From Mixophyes australis (lineage: Eukaryota > Chordata > Amphibia > Anura > Limnodynastidae): a stretch of DNA of 64,000 bases. How positions within the stretch are numbered: position 1 is the stretch's first letter; the number at the start of each line of letters is the position of its first letter. Positions 25,441-36,840 of the stretch are shown piece after piece. The notes beneath the pieces were generated by a model. That model was not told the origin of the DNA. It worked only from the letters and a program-made list of their open reading frames with translations, and did not search any database. The position numbers and the translations under genes were made by a program. The stretch spans positions 7,492,434-7,556,433 of the forward strand of contig JAVHZZ010000008.1 of the NCBI GenBank assembly GCA_036250195.1. The letters are read 5' to 3'.

Positions 25441-26185
25441 GGTGTTGACACTAGAAACAATGGTTTCTATTGTCATACCTATTTGCATGCAATTTACTTA
25501 ATTACTGGCATTAAACATATGCATTTTGCTTCTAAAAATGGTAGTAAAACCCATTTCTTAAAGCTTGTTCGAGATCGGACCCCATTAACACCAACAGTTC
25601 CCATACACAGAGCTCTGTTCAACATAAAAAAATAAATTGCGCAAATCGGGGGGCGCACAGCGGGTCAAAAGCTGTATTTGTGCTACGGAGCAGCCATTTC
25701 GCACTTCATATATGACCTGTGTAATAGCTGCGGTCTGTGTCAGTATAGATATAATGTATTCACAGTGAGTTATTTTTACTTTGTCTGTTACATTGTATCA
25801 CAGCTCATCATGGGCGGTCTAAGGCTCTCTGCAGCCTTTGTCTGCTACCTAAGGACAGCATTAAATGCTGAAGTGTGTTTAAATTGATCCATTCCAGTGA
25901 TTGGGGAATGCATTTTCTTTTTAAGAAAGCTTTTAAACATAATTGGGAAAAAGTGTCCAATATAAACACTTACGGATGGCATTAGCCAAACTAAACAATG
26001 ATTTCAGACTTGGATCTAACTAACCAGGGCCTTTGTATTGTAGACCAGCAAGGAGTTGGCTTCAGATCATGTCATCCTTTTATATTGTAGTTATATAGCT
26101 ATTTATTATACTGTATATTACAGTATATATATGAACTGAATAACGTGCACAGTGCAGCCTTGCAGAATATCAGAGATCAGTATAG
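25441..26185. other. Intronic sequence without recognised gene
   Basis: No exon or repeat structure recognised up to the compound microsatellite. Confidence 0.4.
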
Positions 26186-26236
26186 ATAGACAGATAGATA
26201 GATAGATAGATAGATACAGGTATATATATATATATG

Positions 26237-26325
<89 letters not shown>

Positions 26326-26326
26326 C
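26186..26326. repeat. Compound microsatellite (GATA, TA, TC, TA, TG)
   Basis: Consecutive runs of GATA, TA, TC (about 18 repeats), TA and TG. It ends about 150 bp upstream of the exon at 26480 and may affect the intron's branch region only at a distance. Confidence 0.95.
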
Positions 26327-26479
26327 AAAATCGTATAGTATTGAAAAAGCATTTAATAACGCAACAAGAGCACATTTTACTTGCTGATTCATGTTGAATG
26401 TATCTGCTCATTTCAAATCATTTATTACATTACTATCTCATCCATTAATAATGTCATTTTGACTGTTTCACTCTTGCAG

Positions 26480-26587
26480 ATCAGTGAGAATCCCATATTT
26501 GTACCTGGTGTCTGGGGTCCTTACTATTCTGCTATGGTTCCAGGCTTCTGGTTGAACGAGGGAGGACAGAGTGCCACCGGAAAACTA
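26480..26587 (+). CDS. FGGY: FGGY internal exon b
   Basis: The exon is 108 nt, 36 codons, phase 0 at both ends. It begins [19 protein letters not shown] and continues [17 protein letters not shown], nearly identical to human FGGY over the same interval. The acceptor is TTGCAG at 26474-26479 after a pyrimidine tract; the donor is GTGAGT. The WLNEGGQS segment starts the C-terminal FGGY domain and is a strongly conserved family block. A 24.2-kb intron precedes it. A six-codon-longer reading frame upstream is intron sequence, since the human alignment and the acceptor both set the start at 26480. Confidence 0.97.
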
Positions 26588-26699
26588 GTGAGTGTGTTCA
26601 AATGTGTCTTGTATTACCCAGGCAGCTTTTACCACTTACAAGCAGTTGGCACTTAGAGATCCCTGAGCCCTGGCGCTAATCTCGTACCAGAACCCACCT

Positions 26700-26900
26700 C
26701 ACCTGCCTGTACCCAAGCTAACATCAACCAATATATATACAACCACATTGTCCAGTTTACAATACAACTATCTTTGTTCCCTCTATGATAGAGCTCAGAT
26801 GGTCCAGTATATAATCCAGTGTCCACTAAGTAAAACAGTTCCTATAGTTTATTATAGAATACAGTTCCCATAGTGCATAATACAGTTTGTATGAACTTAG
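26700..26900. repeat. Degenerate copy of the CAGTATATAATACAG periodic repeat
   Basis: Diverged periods (GTCCAGTTTACAATACAACT, GGTCCAGTATATAATCCAGT, ATAGTGCATAATACAG) resemble the 30-kb array. It begins about 110 bp after the exon at 26480-26587. Confidence 0.5.
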
Positions 26901-27920
26901 TTGTTGCAGGAACTGAATAGGAAGCACCTGCAGTATTATAGGCAAAGAGCAGGCGAGTAGCTTGTAACTGGAACTGCCCGCAGACCTGATCCTAGCACAT
27001 TAAACAGAGGAGATTAAACAGAAGTGGTGCAGGGTCATTTTGCTGGATTATAGACCTGATGAATGTGCATGAGCTCTGCAGTCTGGACCCCATTAACCAC
27101 TGCAGCCCCTGCACCACTGCTTCCCAGGGTTCTCTAGAATCTATGAGCGGAATACACCTACATTGAAATGCAACCTTCTCCTTAGGTGCCCTCGTCTTTT
27201 AGGGATTTCCTAAAATATTGTATGTATGGACAAATAAATGATCCATCAGGTGCAGATTAATATTATATCTGTCACTTCCGTATATCTGTAGTTTCTTTGT
27301 TTTTGTTTAAACTATGGGCCTGATTCATGCCTGAAAAAAGAGCACGTAACTTGTGTGTTGTTCTGACTGTGTTCAAATCCAAGCGGATCTCGAGATGCGT
27401 TTCGGGTTAAATCCGGGTGTTAGTGCGCTCTGTCTAAACATTACGTGCCGTATGTAGGCAGACGGAGGAGACTGCAGGATACGGACAAGTGTCTGTGCAA
27501 TGTAAGTGCACACGCGTACAAAGAAAAATCTGTTCTTAAAAAATATAATTAACAACTCTTAAAAATTTAATAACTAATAAAAATATGGATTAAAAAAAAA
27601 TATATATTTTTTTTTACATTAAGTTCATAAATTAAGGTGCTTTTAATGCGTACTGTACATACAATACATTTTTATGGTCTATCTTACCTGTATTCATATG
27701 TCCTGTGCTCTAGTGGCACACATTTGTGTACTTTTCAAGACTATGCCGTGTCTGCCATCGCTGTTAGTCGGCACTTACACTGCTCTGTAGCTGGTGCAAA
27801 TGATACGGCTGAAACCAAGCGCACTTGCGGCAAACTCAAGACATGAGTCAGCGGCATCTGCTTCGGGAACGCTGTTCTCTACATGGACTACGTTAGTCCG
27901 TTACTTCTTTCCCCCGTTCC

Positions 27921-29158
27921 CAGGGCCACCATCAGGGGGGTACGGCCAGTACAGATGTGAGGGGCCCGGACAGACTAGGGGGCCAAGACAGACCTCTCCA
28001 TCTGTCCGGGCTCCCTGGACTGTCCGGGCCTCTCAGTCTGACCGACCATGCTGCCCCTTCTTATCTGCGGTGCTGCAGTTCCCAGGCTCTGATAGGCTGG
28101 GAGCGCGGCGCGGTGACGTCATCACTGTGCGCCGCACTCCCAGTCTGTCAGTGACCGGGAGCTGCAGCTTCACAGTGGAGAAGGTAAGTTAATTGAGTGT
28201 TCATTTGATAGGGGAGGGGCAGATAAAAGAGGGGCACATTAACTGTGATTGGGGGGGAGAAAGGGGCACATTAACTGTGATTGGGTGGTGGGGAGCGGGG
28301 CACATTAACTGTGATTGGGTGGTGGGGAGAGGGGCACAATAACTGTGATTGGGGGGGAGAAAGGGGCACATTAACTGATTGGGGGGGAGCACATTAACTG
28401 TGATTCGGGTGGAGAGAGAGGCACAATAACTGTGATTGGGGGGAGAGGGGTACATTTACTTTGGGCGGAGGGGAGGGGTACATTTACTGTGATTGGGGGG
28501 GGAGAGGGGTACATTTACTTTGGGTGGAGGGGAGGGGTACATTTACTGTGATTGGGGGGGAGGGGGGTACATTTACTTTGGGGGGAGGGGAGGGGTACAT
28601 TTACTGTGATTGGGGGGGAGGGGGGTACATTTACTTTGGGGGGAGGGGAGGGGTACATTTACTGTGATTGGGGGGGAGGGGGGTACATTTACTTTGGGGG
28701 GAGGGGAGGGGTACATTTACTGTGATTGGGGGGGAGGGGGTACATTTACTTTGGGGGGAGGGTAGAGGGGAACATTTGCTGTGATTGCGGGAAGGGGAGA
28801 AGGGGACATTTACTGTGATTATGGGAAGGGGAGAAGGGGACATTTACTGTGATTATGGGGGGGGGACATTAACTTTGGGGGAGGGTAGAGGGGAACATTT
28901 GCTGTGATTGCGGGAAGGGGAGAAGGGGACATTTACTGTGATTATGGGGGGGGGACATTAACTTTGGGGGAGGGGAAGATTTACTGTGATGAGGGAGTGG
29001 GGGGAGGCATCTACCGTGATGAGGTATAGGGGGAATGTACTGTGATGAGGGATATGGGGCGCATGTATGGCGAAAAGGGAGGGGGGCACATGTATGGGGA
29101 GGGGGGGCCCTGCCAGATTAATTTGTACTGGACCCCACAGTTTCTGATGGCAGCCCTG
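27921..29158. mobile_element. Non-autonomous hAT element with internal minisatellite
   Basis: The ends CAGGGCCACCATCAG and CTGATGGCAGCCCTG are imperfect terminal inverted repeats. It is flanked by the 8-bp direct repeat CCCGTTCC at 27913-27920 and 29159-29166, the hAT hallmark. Length is 1238 bp and there is no transposase. A GC-rich left segment (to about 28185) is followed by a G-rich tandem array. It is nested in a GGGCCTGATTC family element. Confidence 0.9.
28203..28990. repeat. G-rich minisatellite inside the hAT element
   Basis: Two unit types in series. First GGGGCACATTAACTGTGATT with G-rich linkers (to about 28440). Then alternating GGGGTACATTTACTTTGG and GGGGTACATTTACTGTGATT (about 57-bp dimers), decaying to the right. 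Runs of 4-8 G occur in nearly every unit on the plus strand. Confidence 0.9.
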
Positions 29159-29290
29159 CCCGTTCCGATCCTCAATTTGTAAGTGTTATTTGTGTTCAGA
29201 GATGAATTGCATGCAGTTGGGTCTATTAGCGTAATGTCTGTTTCTGGACATTCACAGAGCTGTGCGCACGTCCAAATGTGATTACATGTG

Positions 29291-29840
29291 CGTTACCTCT
29301 CCCATGGGCCGGTGGCTGCAGGTATCTTCCACCCCCTCCCCCTCCTCACCCGTCTTATGGTCTTAGAAGACGTAGAATCCGCTGTGGTTATTCCCCCTTC
29401 AGGATTTTTTTGTTAAAATGCCAAGAACTGGGCTGTGAATTGATTGCTGCAAATGAATTTCTTGCATAAAATATAGACCGCTAGTCACACAGGTTAGATA
29501 ATCCGTGTGACTCAGATAGTGACATGTGCACAAGCCGTAGTATCTGCATCATTCAGATATTGATTTGTGGTTACAGTGATTAATGCAGCGCACGCTGACA
29601 CCTTTCATCCAAACTTATTTGCTGTTTTCTTATCTGTCTCAGAGGCTTAAATATAATGTCATCATTTTACCATTTGGTTTATTCAGGACATAAAAACATA
29701 TAAATATATTTCCTGTAACTGATTTATAGCATTTGGATGAAAGGATAACTCCCCCCAAAATACTTTAGAGATAAACCCCCTTTTTCTCCCAGCCAGCAGA
29801 ACTATGTCTGTGATCCTTCTTGTACCTGTACTTCTATAGT
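29291..29840. other. Intronic sequence without recognised gene
   Basis: No exon recognised. It grades into the degenerate left edge of the next array. Confidence 0.4.
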
Positions 29841-31237
29841 GCACCAGTGTATATATGAATGTATTACAGCTTACAGTGTCCAGTATATAATAGTCACCAT
29901 TGCCCTGTATATAATTCAGCTAGAATTGTTCAATATAAAATCCAAACATTAGTCTTCAACATATGATAGGGCTCCTATTGTCCAGTATATTATACAGCTC
30001 CCATTGTCCTGTATACAACTTTCTCTGTCCATTATATAATCTCCCTTTGTCCTGTATATAATACATCTCCCAATGTCCAATACATACAATTCCCACTGTT
30101 TAGTATGTAATACAGCTCATGCTGTCCAGTATATAATACAGCCCCAGTGTTCAGTATGTAATACATCTCATGCTGTCCAGTATGTAATACAGCCCCAGTG
30201 TTCAGTATGTAATACAGCTCATGCTGTCCAGTATATAATACAGCCCCAGTGTCCAGTATGTAATACAGCTCATGCTGTCCAGTATATAATACAGCCCCAG
30301 TGTTCAGTATGTAATACATCTCATGCTGTCCAGTATGTAATACAGCTCATGCTGTCCAGTATATAATACAGCCCCAGTGTTCAGTATGTAATACATCTCA
30401 TGCTGTCCAGTATATAATACAGCCCCAGTGTCCAGTATGTAATACAGCTCATGCTGTCCAGTATGTAATACATCTCATGCTGTCCAGTATATAATACAGC
30501 CCCAGTGTCCAGTATGTAATACATCTCATGCTGTCCAGTATGTAATACAGCCCCAGTGTTCAGTATGTAATACATCTCATGCTGTCCAGCATTTAATACA
30601 GCCCCAGTGTCCAGTATGTAATACAGCTCATGCTGTCCAGTATATAATACAGCCCCAGTGTCCAGTATGTAATACAGCTCATGCTGTCCAGCATATAATA
30701 CAGCCCCAGTGTCCAGTATGTAATACAGCTCATGCTGTCCAGTATATAATACAGCCCCAGTGTTCAGTATGTAATACATCTCATGCTGTCCAGCATATAA
30801 TACAGCCCCAGTGTCCAGTATGTAATACAGCTCATGCTGTCCAGTATATAATACAGCCCCAGTGTTCAGTATGTAATACAGCTCATGCTGTCCAGTATAT
30901 AATACAGCCCCAGTGTTCAGTATGTAATACAGCTCATGCTGTCCAGTATGTAATACAGCTCATGCTGTCCAGTATATAATACAGCCCCAGTGTTCAGTAT
31001 GTAATACATCTCATGCTGTCCAGCATATAATACAGCCCCAGTGTCCAGTATGTAATACAGCTCATGCTGTCCAGTATATAATACAGCTCATGCTGTCCAG
31101 TATATAATACAGCTCATGCTGTCCAGTATGTAATACATCTCATGCTGTCCAGTATGTAATACAGCTCATGTTGTCCAGTATATAATACAGCCCCAGTGTT
31201 TAGTATGTAATACATCTCATGCTGTCCAGTATATGCA
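29841..31237. repeat. ~51-bp dimeric minisatellite with decayed left edge
   Basis: The regular part (about 30060-31237) alternates CCAGTATGTAATACAGCTCA-TGCTGT with CCAGTATATAATACAGCCCC-AGTGTT, monomers of 25-26 bp. The left edge 29841-30060 holds the same period in diverged form (TGTCCAGTATATTATACAG, TGTCCTGTATATAATACAT). Short open frames with YILDTGAVLYTGQHE-like repeats are artefacts. Confidence 0.93.
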
Positions 31238-31296
31238 TTCTTCATCTCAGAACCCACCTTGTTTGCAGTGTCACACAACCAATACCCAGACACTTA

Positions 31297-31984
31297 GGGC
31301 CTAATTCATCAAGGGACCTAAATGGCGATTTTGTGCATCCAATCTGCAAATTTACTCTGCGCATGCCCAGAAGCGGACCATACGCCACAGACTGCAGCCA
31401 TGTTCAATTCATCTGCAAGGGTAAAGGACACTTACTACGATTTTAGGAAGGGAAAGGGGCGGGGAAGTTGCCTGTAAATAATGTACAGTAAGGACGTGCC
31501 AAGCTGGAGCGCTCGCAGCAGTGTCCGATTCAAGCTCTGGGCATCGCTCAGGTACGTGATTATCGGTGCTGATTACTAGTGATGACGGCTGTGTATACAG
31601 CTAGAACATGTGTCTGTAATCAGGAGCAGCTGTAACAATGTATTATATGTACAGTAAACAGTAATAACATCCTAATAAATGCATTTCATGGAAAAAAAAC
31701 AAAAAAAACAACTTTTTTTTAGTTTTAATATTTTATCATTAATGTCTATATTATTAACAGATAACATTAATTGATATTTTTTTCTGTGTGTCTTTTGTGA
31801 CTTTATATTCCACATATATTGACATATCCTGCAGTGTCTGTTAGAGGAGAGCGGACCTAGACCCGTATTCATCACCAGACGTATCCTCACATCCGCTCCT
31901 TGTTGAATTCGGGCGTGCGTATCTCTGATTTATATGCATTTTAAAACGACCGTACACATCGCGCTTAGTATGCGAATCAGGCCC
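31297..31984. mobile_element. Non-autonomous TIR DNA element, GGGCCTGATTC family
   Basis: A 688-bp element from GGGCCTAATTCATC to GAATCAGGCCC, matching 8867-9537 in reverse. Flanks CTTA/CTAG give no clean target duplication. No transposase frame. Confidence 0.78.
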
Positions 31985-32571
31985 CTAGAATCCTTCAACT
32001 GCCAGCGGTTTTGATACCTGCCAATATATCTGACCATTTCTATTTATCTGGCCAGCCTTGTTTCGGCTTCACTGGGTTTGCGGCAAGATGTTCGAGGGAT
32101 CAAGCAGTGGCCATTACACTCTGTGCGACAACTATTGGCCCCCGCTCATCGTCGGGCCCCGAGGCTGCTGTGCACTCTGCAATGGTGTTAATACCATCAG
32201 TATATCTGATCTGACCAGTACAGGTGGGACTGACAAGTGCAATAGGTCTTGGCATTGATCTTAACTCCTTCTACCAAATACTTTCTCAACAGAATTCAGA
32301 ATGTTCACATTTACATCTGTGACTGATACAACTATCTTTCACTTATAGGACGCATCCTGACTGTAGTGCTCTTTACCGTTAAAATAGATGTAACTTTCCA
32401 GCAGCGCGTTCTGCTGATGTAAAGCAAATCTATGTAAATTAATTTAAATGGCTGCTCCGCCGTGCCTTGGTAAATTGTATTCTGGATGGATAAATAGATT
32501 ATTTGCATTAAGCGAGTGATGACCGTTCCACTTCATTCCATTTGCATCTCTCTCTCTCTCCTCCTTTTAAG
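31985..32571. other. Intronic sequence before exon c
   Basis: No other exon recognised. The last 40 bases carry the CT-rich acceptor tract of the exon at 32572. Confidence 0.5.
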
Positions 32572-32633
32572 ATTGATCATGTTGTACAGAGCCACGATGG
32601 ATTTAGAGAATTACAGAAGAAGGCTGAAGCCAG
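32572..32633 (+). CDS. FGGY: FGGY internal exon c (short)
   Basis: The exon is 62 nt: 20 codons, IDHVVQSHDGFRELQKKAEA, plus two bases (AG) of a serine codon completed in the next exon. Human FGGY reads IDHMVQGHAAFPELQ here, so this is a variable surface helix of the C-domain. The acceptor is TTTTAAG preceded by a long CT tract, and the donor is GTCAGT. The donor is followed within 25 bases by a long C run and a CA/C-rich tract (about 32659-32700), an unusual neighbour for a splice site. Confidence rests on phase fit with both neighbours as well as similarity. Confidence 0.92.
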
Positions 32634-33689
32634 GTCAGTGCCGTTTATTTTAATGTTGCCCCCCCCCCCCCCCCCCCACACACACACACCCCACCCCCCT
32701 TCCCCGACTACTGGAATCTCTTCAATTTGTCATTACTGTAATGATAGAAAGCAGCCGAGCTTGTACATCAGCTACACAATAGGAGAGATCTGCCAAGATA
32801 TCCGTGTCTCTAATTACTTTTGTCTCCTACTGATTGAAAGCTTTTTGAAAAGAAAAAAAAAATAACTTGGGATAATATGGGACGAAGATCAAAGGCATAA
32901 AAAAAGATTATGTTTCTAAATGCAACAAGAAAATATTTCCCCTTAGGCTCTAATAGAAAAAGCTGAGCAGTGCAGGTTAGGAATAAAGGCAGCAGAAGTC
33001 TATAGCCGCCCTGGTGATCTGGCTAGCTGAGCCTTTTATTGGCATCTTGTAGCCGACATTTGACAGTCTTCTACAAAAGCAGAGATCGGGGGTGGGCAGC
33101 TTAAAACCTAGAGATCAACGTAAAGGTCAAAACAAAGATTAGTCTGATGAACCTAGGTCCATACAGAGGACAAGGGGTTATCAGTTGTGAATGGAAGAAA
33201 GAAGGTTTCAAATGAGCATAGGAAGGGTTCTTTACTGTAAAGGTAGATAAGATGTGGGTTCCTGACCACATGAGCTACTGGTGGCAAATTCACTAAAATG
33301 GATAGGATGCAGTACCTACAGGAACATAGTAACTGTAGCTATAATTATTAGAGAACATTACGGGGATGATTAACTCAGGGAGTTTATCCAATTAACATTT
33401 CTGGGGTCAGGAAGGAGTTTTTTTTCCCCTGGGAGGCGAAGGCGGCAACGTCACACTGGGGGTTTTGTTTTGCCTTCTTCTGGATCAACAAAATTTGAAT
33501 TTATAGAAGGTTGAACTGGTCATTATTCAATGCTAATAACTGTATAATGATGTAACATGTATGTAAAAGGTTCTGGTCCAGTCATGATGAGAGACACCCT
33601 CCCACATCTCTGGGACTCTGGACATGCCTTCTTTTCTGATCTCCAGCATTCTGAACACTGTCAAATACAGAGAAAATTTAAGAATATTG
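32634..33689. other. Intron after exon c, with poly-C tract and a dispersed repeat
   Basis: A C run plus CA/C tract occupies about 32659-32700. At 33398-33530 GGGGTCAGGAAGGAGTTTTT and TGCCTTCTTCTGGATCAACA form a block I recognise as a common frog dispersed repeat, family name uncertain. No exon recognised. Confidence 0.5.
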
Positions 33690-33895
33690 GAAAAGACCAC
33701 ATCCCCACTTACACAACAGCGTACACTAAGGACCACCCCCACTTACACAACAGCATACACTAAAGACCACCCCCACTTACACAACAGCGTACACTAAGGA
33801 CCACCCCCACTTACACTACAGCATATACTAAGGACCACCCCCACTTACACTACAGTGTAAGTGTGTTACACAACAGCATACACTAAGGACCACCC
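33690..33895. repeat. ~35-bp minisatellite (about six units)
   Basis: Unit AGGACCACCCCCACTTACAC followed by AACAGCATACACTA, with small length variants and one unit containing an inserted AGTGTAAGTGTGTT. Confidence 0.9.
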
Positions 33896-34054
33896 CCAGC
33901 TACACAGCCGCTGGAAAGCTTTCTGAATGGTTCCAGAGTGCTTGACTTTAGCATGCACTATAATGGGAACGGAGGAGGCGTGTTCATCATACTGATCATA
34001 GCTCTCGTGGTTACCGTGCATTTTACAGGTGGCAGACTTTGTTACCTAAATTTT

Positions 34055-34984
34055 GAGGGTGCTCACGCTCTGAGGGTGCTCACAGTTCTGAGGGTGTCAA
34101 CAGCTCTAAGAGTGCTCTGCTCTGAGGGTGCCCAGCTCTGAGGGTGCCCAGCTCTGAGGGTGCTCACAGCTCTGAGGGTGCCCAGCTCTGAGGGTGCTCA
34201 CAGCTCTGAGGGTGCCCAGCTCTGAGGGTGCTCACAGCTCTGAGGGTGCCCAGCTCTGAGGGTGCTCACAGCTCTGAGGGTGCCCAGCTCTGAGGGTGCT
34301 CACAGCTCTGAGGGTGCTCACAGCTCTGAGGGTGCTCACAGCTCTGAGGGTGCCCAGCTCTGAGGGTGCCCAGCTCTGAGGGTGCTCACAGCTCTGAGGG
34401 TGCCCGGCTCTGAGGGTGCTCATAGCTCTGAGGGTGCCCAGCTCTGAGGGTGCTCACAGCTCTGAGGGTGCCCAGCTCTGAGGGTGCTCACAGCTCTGAG
34501 GGTGCCCAGCTCTGAGGGTGCTCACAGCTCTGAGGGTGCCCAGCTCTGAGGGTGCCCAGCTCTGAGGGTGCTCACAGCTCTGAGGGTGCCCAGCTCTGAG
34601 GGTGCTCACAGCTCTGAGGGTGCTCACAGCTCTGAGGGTGCCCAGCTCTGAGGGTGCCCAGCTCTGAGGGTGCTCACAGCTCTGAGGGTGCCCGGCTCTG
34701 AGGGTGCTCATAGCTCTGAGGGTGCCCAGCTCTGAGGGTGCTCACAGCTCTGAGGGTGCTCACAGCTCTGAGGGTGCCCAGCTCTGAGGGTGCCCAGCTA
34801 TGAGGGTGCTCACAGCTCTGAGGGTGCCCGGCTCTGAGGGTGCTCACAGCTCTGAGGGTGCTCACAGCTCTGAGGGTGCCCGGCTCTGAGGGTGCTCATA
34901 GCTCTGAGGGTGCCCAGCTATGAGGGTGCTCACAGCTCTGAGGGTGCCCAGCTCTGAGGGTGCTCACAGCTCTGAGGGTGCTCC
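34055..34984. repeat. 16/18-bp minisatellite (about 54 units)
   Basis: Two alternating monomers, CTCTGAGGGTGCTCACAG (18 bp) and CTCTGAGGGTGCCCAG (16 bp), mostly as 34-bp dimers. Rare variants (GCCCGG, CATAG, CTATGAGG) recur in the same order about 270 bp apart, showing higher-order duplication. Confidence 0.95.
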
Positions 34985-36215
34985 TAGATGAGCTATTAGT
35001 CCCTGTCGGGCATCATTGCAGCTAACATGGTTACATTTCAGGCCACGCGACATTATTACACTACAAGCAACATACAGACGAACCCAACACAGTGTCTCAC
35101 TACTGTCAACTATCCCAATCAGGACCTCCTTTCAGGTACCCAGTTTCATCAGGGGACACAAACAACCCAGGGAAGGGGGCAGACAGTTCATGTAAGGTGG
35201 GATTCTCATTTTTACAAATATTTTTTTTTTAAAAGGTGCAATTAGTCTTTAAGTCCCAAACCACAAGCTCTCTCTATAATTTAAACTAAGTTCATTTCTA
35301 ACCAGTAGATTATCTCCATAATACTGTTTAAAAGCAAAAAAAGTATAATTTATTTATATAAGTAACTAGAAGAAAAACTGAACATGACGGAACTTTGAAA
35401 GAGAATCTAGAAGATAAAAAAATTAAGAAAAGTTTAAAGTATTAAATTACAAGCTGGTTCCAAATGGCACAGCATTTAAAATGATGTGAGCAGTGATGTG
35501 AATTAATTATTTTAATTTCTTCCAAGTGTACTTCATTCTGAATGTTATACTTTGATAGGGCGCACATGTTACCTTCTAATTGGAAAAACATGTCTGTAAA
35601 TGAGTGCATTCAGAGAATAAATATACATCTGCGGAGAGGTCAGATGTCAGGGGTATAAGCACATGCCAGATCCCCCCGGGGGTTTCATTAGTATGTGGCT
35701 GTGTGTGCATGTGCGGCTAAATGAATATTACCGTTTCACTTTAGATGAGACAATGGCCAATCATTCGTCATTAAGGTTTCATGGCGGCATCGAGCAGGGG
35801 AATCGCTGTAAATGGCCGGGAGATTCCTTTTGCATTAACTCCTAAAGACTTCAGAAGAGAAACTATAAACATTCTATATGGAGCAGTGCAGCACATCATG
35901 TAAATGGCAAGGATATTACAAGTCACTGGGGTCCTCTGTGACCATATAAAAGCCACAGTGCTTTTATACAGGGAGAATCGGAGGTGACTTTTTATACCCT
36001 CAACCATTTACAGCAGGGGGACATTATTTTTTTTATACTACACAGATTTTTTTAAGGCACATTGAAATGATGACATCACAATTAATTGTTTATGCAGATA
36101 GCGCTTACAGATTATATATATATAATCAGAATTTGTGTACTGTTTATTGTAATTTTGGGCATTTTACTGGGGTCTGAAAATCGTTTTGTCATTATTTCTC
36201 CAGTACATGTGTGTA
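34985..36215. other. Intronic sequence without recognised gene
   Basis: AT-rich; no exon or clear repeat recognised. Confidence 0.4.
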
Positions 36216-36840
36216 CCCTGAGCCACTCACTGCAATAGTTATACCAGCACAAAGTATTTCAAGAGATGAGTGTGCTGACCTTATTAGCAGGAAGCCACAG
36301 ACTGAGAGTTATATAGGGGAAGGAGCAGGGTCCCCAGCAGCACAGAGTATATCAGGAGATGAGTGATGTGTTAGTGAGGACAGGGCTGCATGTGACAGGG
36401 GCAGTGACATGATGTCAGGAGGGGAATGGAGGCAGCAGGAAGCCACAGACTGAGAGTTATATAGTAGAAGGAGCAGGGTCTCCAGCAGCACAGAGTATAT
36501 CAGGAGATGAGTGATGTGTTAGTGAGGACAGGGCTGCATGTGACAGGGTCAGTGACATGATGTGAGGAGGGAAATGGAGGCAGCAGGAAGCCACAGACTG
36601 AGAGTTATAAAGTTGGAGGAGCAGGGTCCCCAGCAGCACAGAGTATATCAGGAGATGAGTGATGTGTTAGTGAGGACAGGGCTGCATGTGACAGGGGCAG
36701 TGACATGATGTGAGGAGGGGAATGGAGGCAGCAGGAAGCCACAGACTGAGAGTTATATAGTGGGAGGAGCAGGGTCCCCAACAGCACAGGCCAGTGATGC
36801 AGGAAGATTGTGGCATCAAATGCATCTTTATATGAAAGTA
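36216..36840 (+). repeat. 148-bp tandem repeat, array 1 (about 3.5 units)
   Basis: The landmark GAGAGTTATATAG recurs at 36304, 36452, 36600 and 36748, an exact 148-bp period. The unit also contains GCACAGAGTATATCAGGAGA and CAGGGCTGCATGTGACAGGG. The right boundary is followed by GGAAGATTGTGGCATCAAAT, a flank also found beside the other two arrays. Arrays 2 and 3 lie at 59217-59945 and 61115-61890. Confidence 0.95.

Larger units (their letters stand above)
27316..29290. mobile_element. GGGCCTGATTC family element, interrupted by hAT
   Basis: It begins GGGCCTGATTCATGCC at 27316. Blocks such as GTACTGTACATACAATACAT and AGCTGGTGCAAATGATACG match the other family members. It is split at 27920/29167 by the hAT element. 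The far end is degraded (no GAATCAGGCCC seen), so 29290 is approximate. Confidence 0.55.

Noticed and set aside
29841..31237. Regularly spaced repeats resembling a CRISPR array
   Set aside because: Units are head-to-tail without unique spacers, and the context is a vertebrate intron.
34055..34984. Repeat protein on the minus strand (STLRAGHPQSCEHP)
   Set aside because: Periodic translation of a 34-bp dimer; no start context, splice signals or neighbouring coding sequence.
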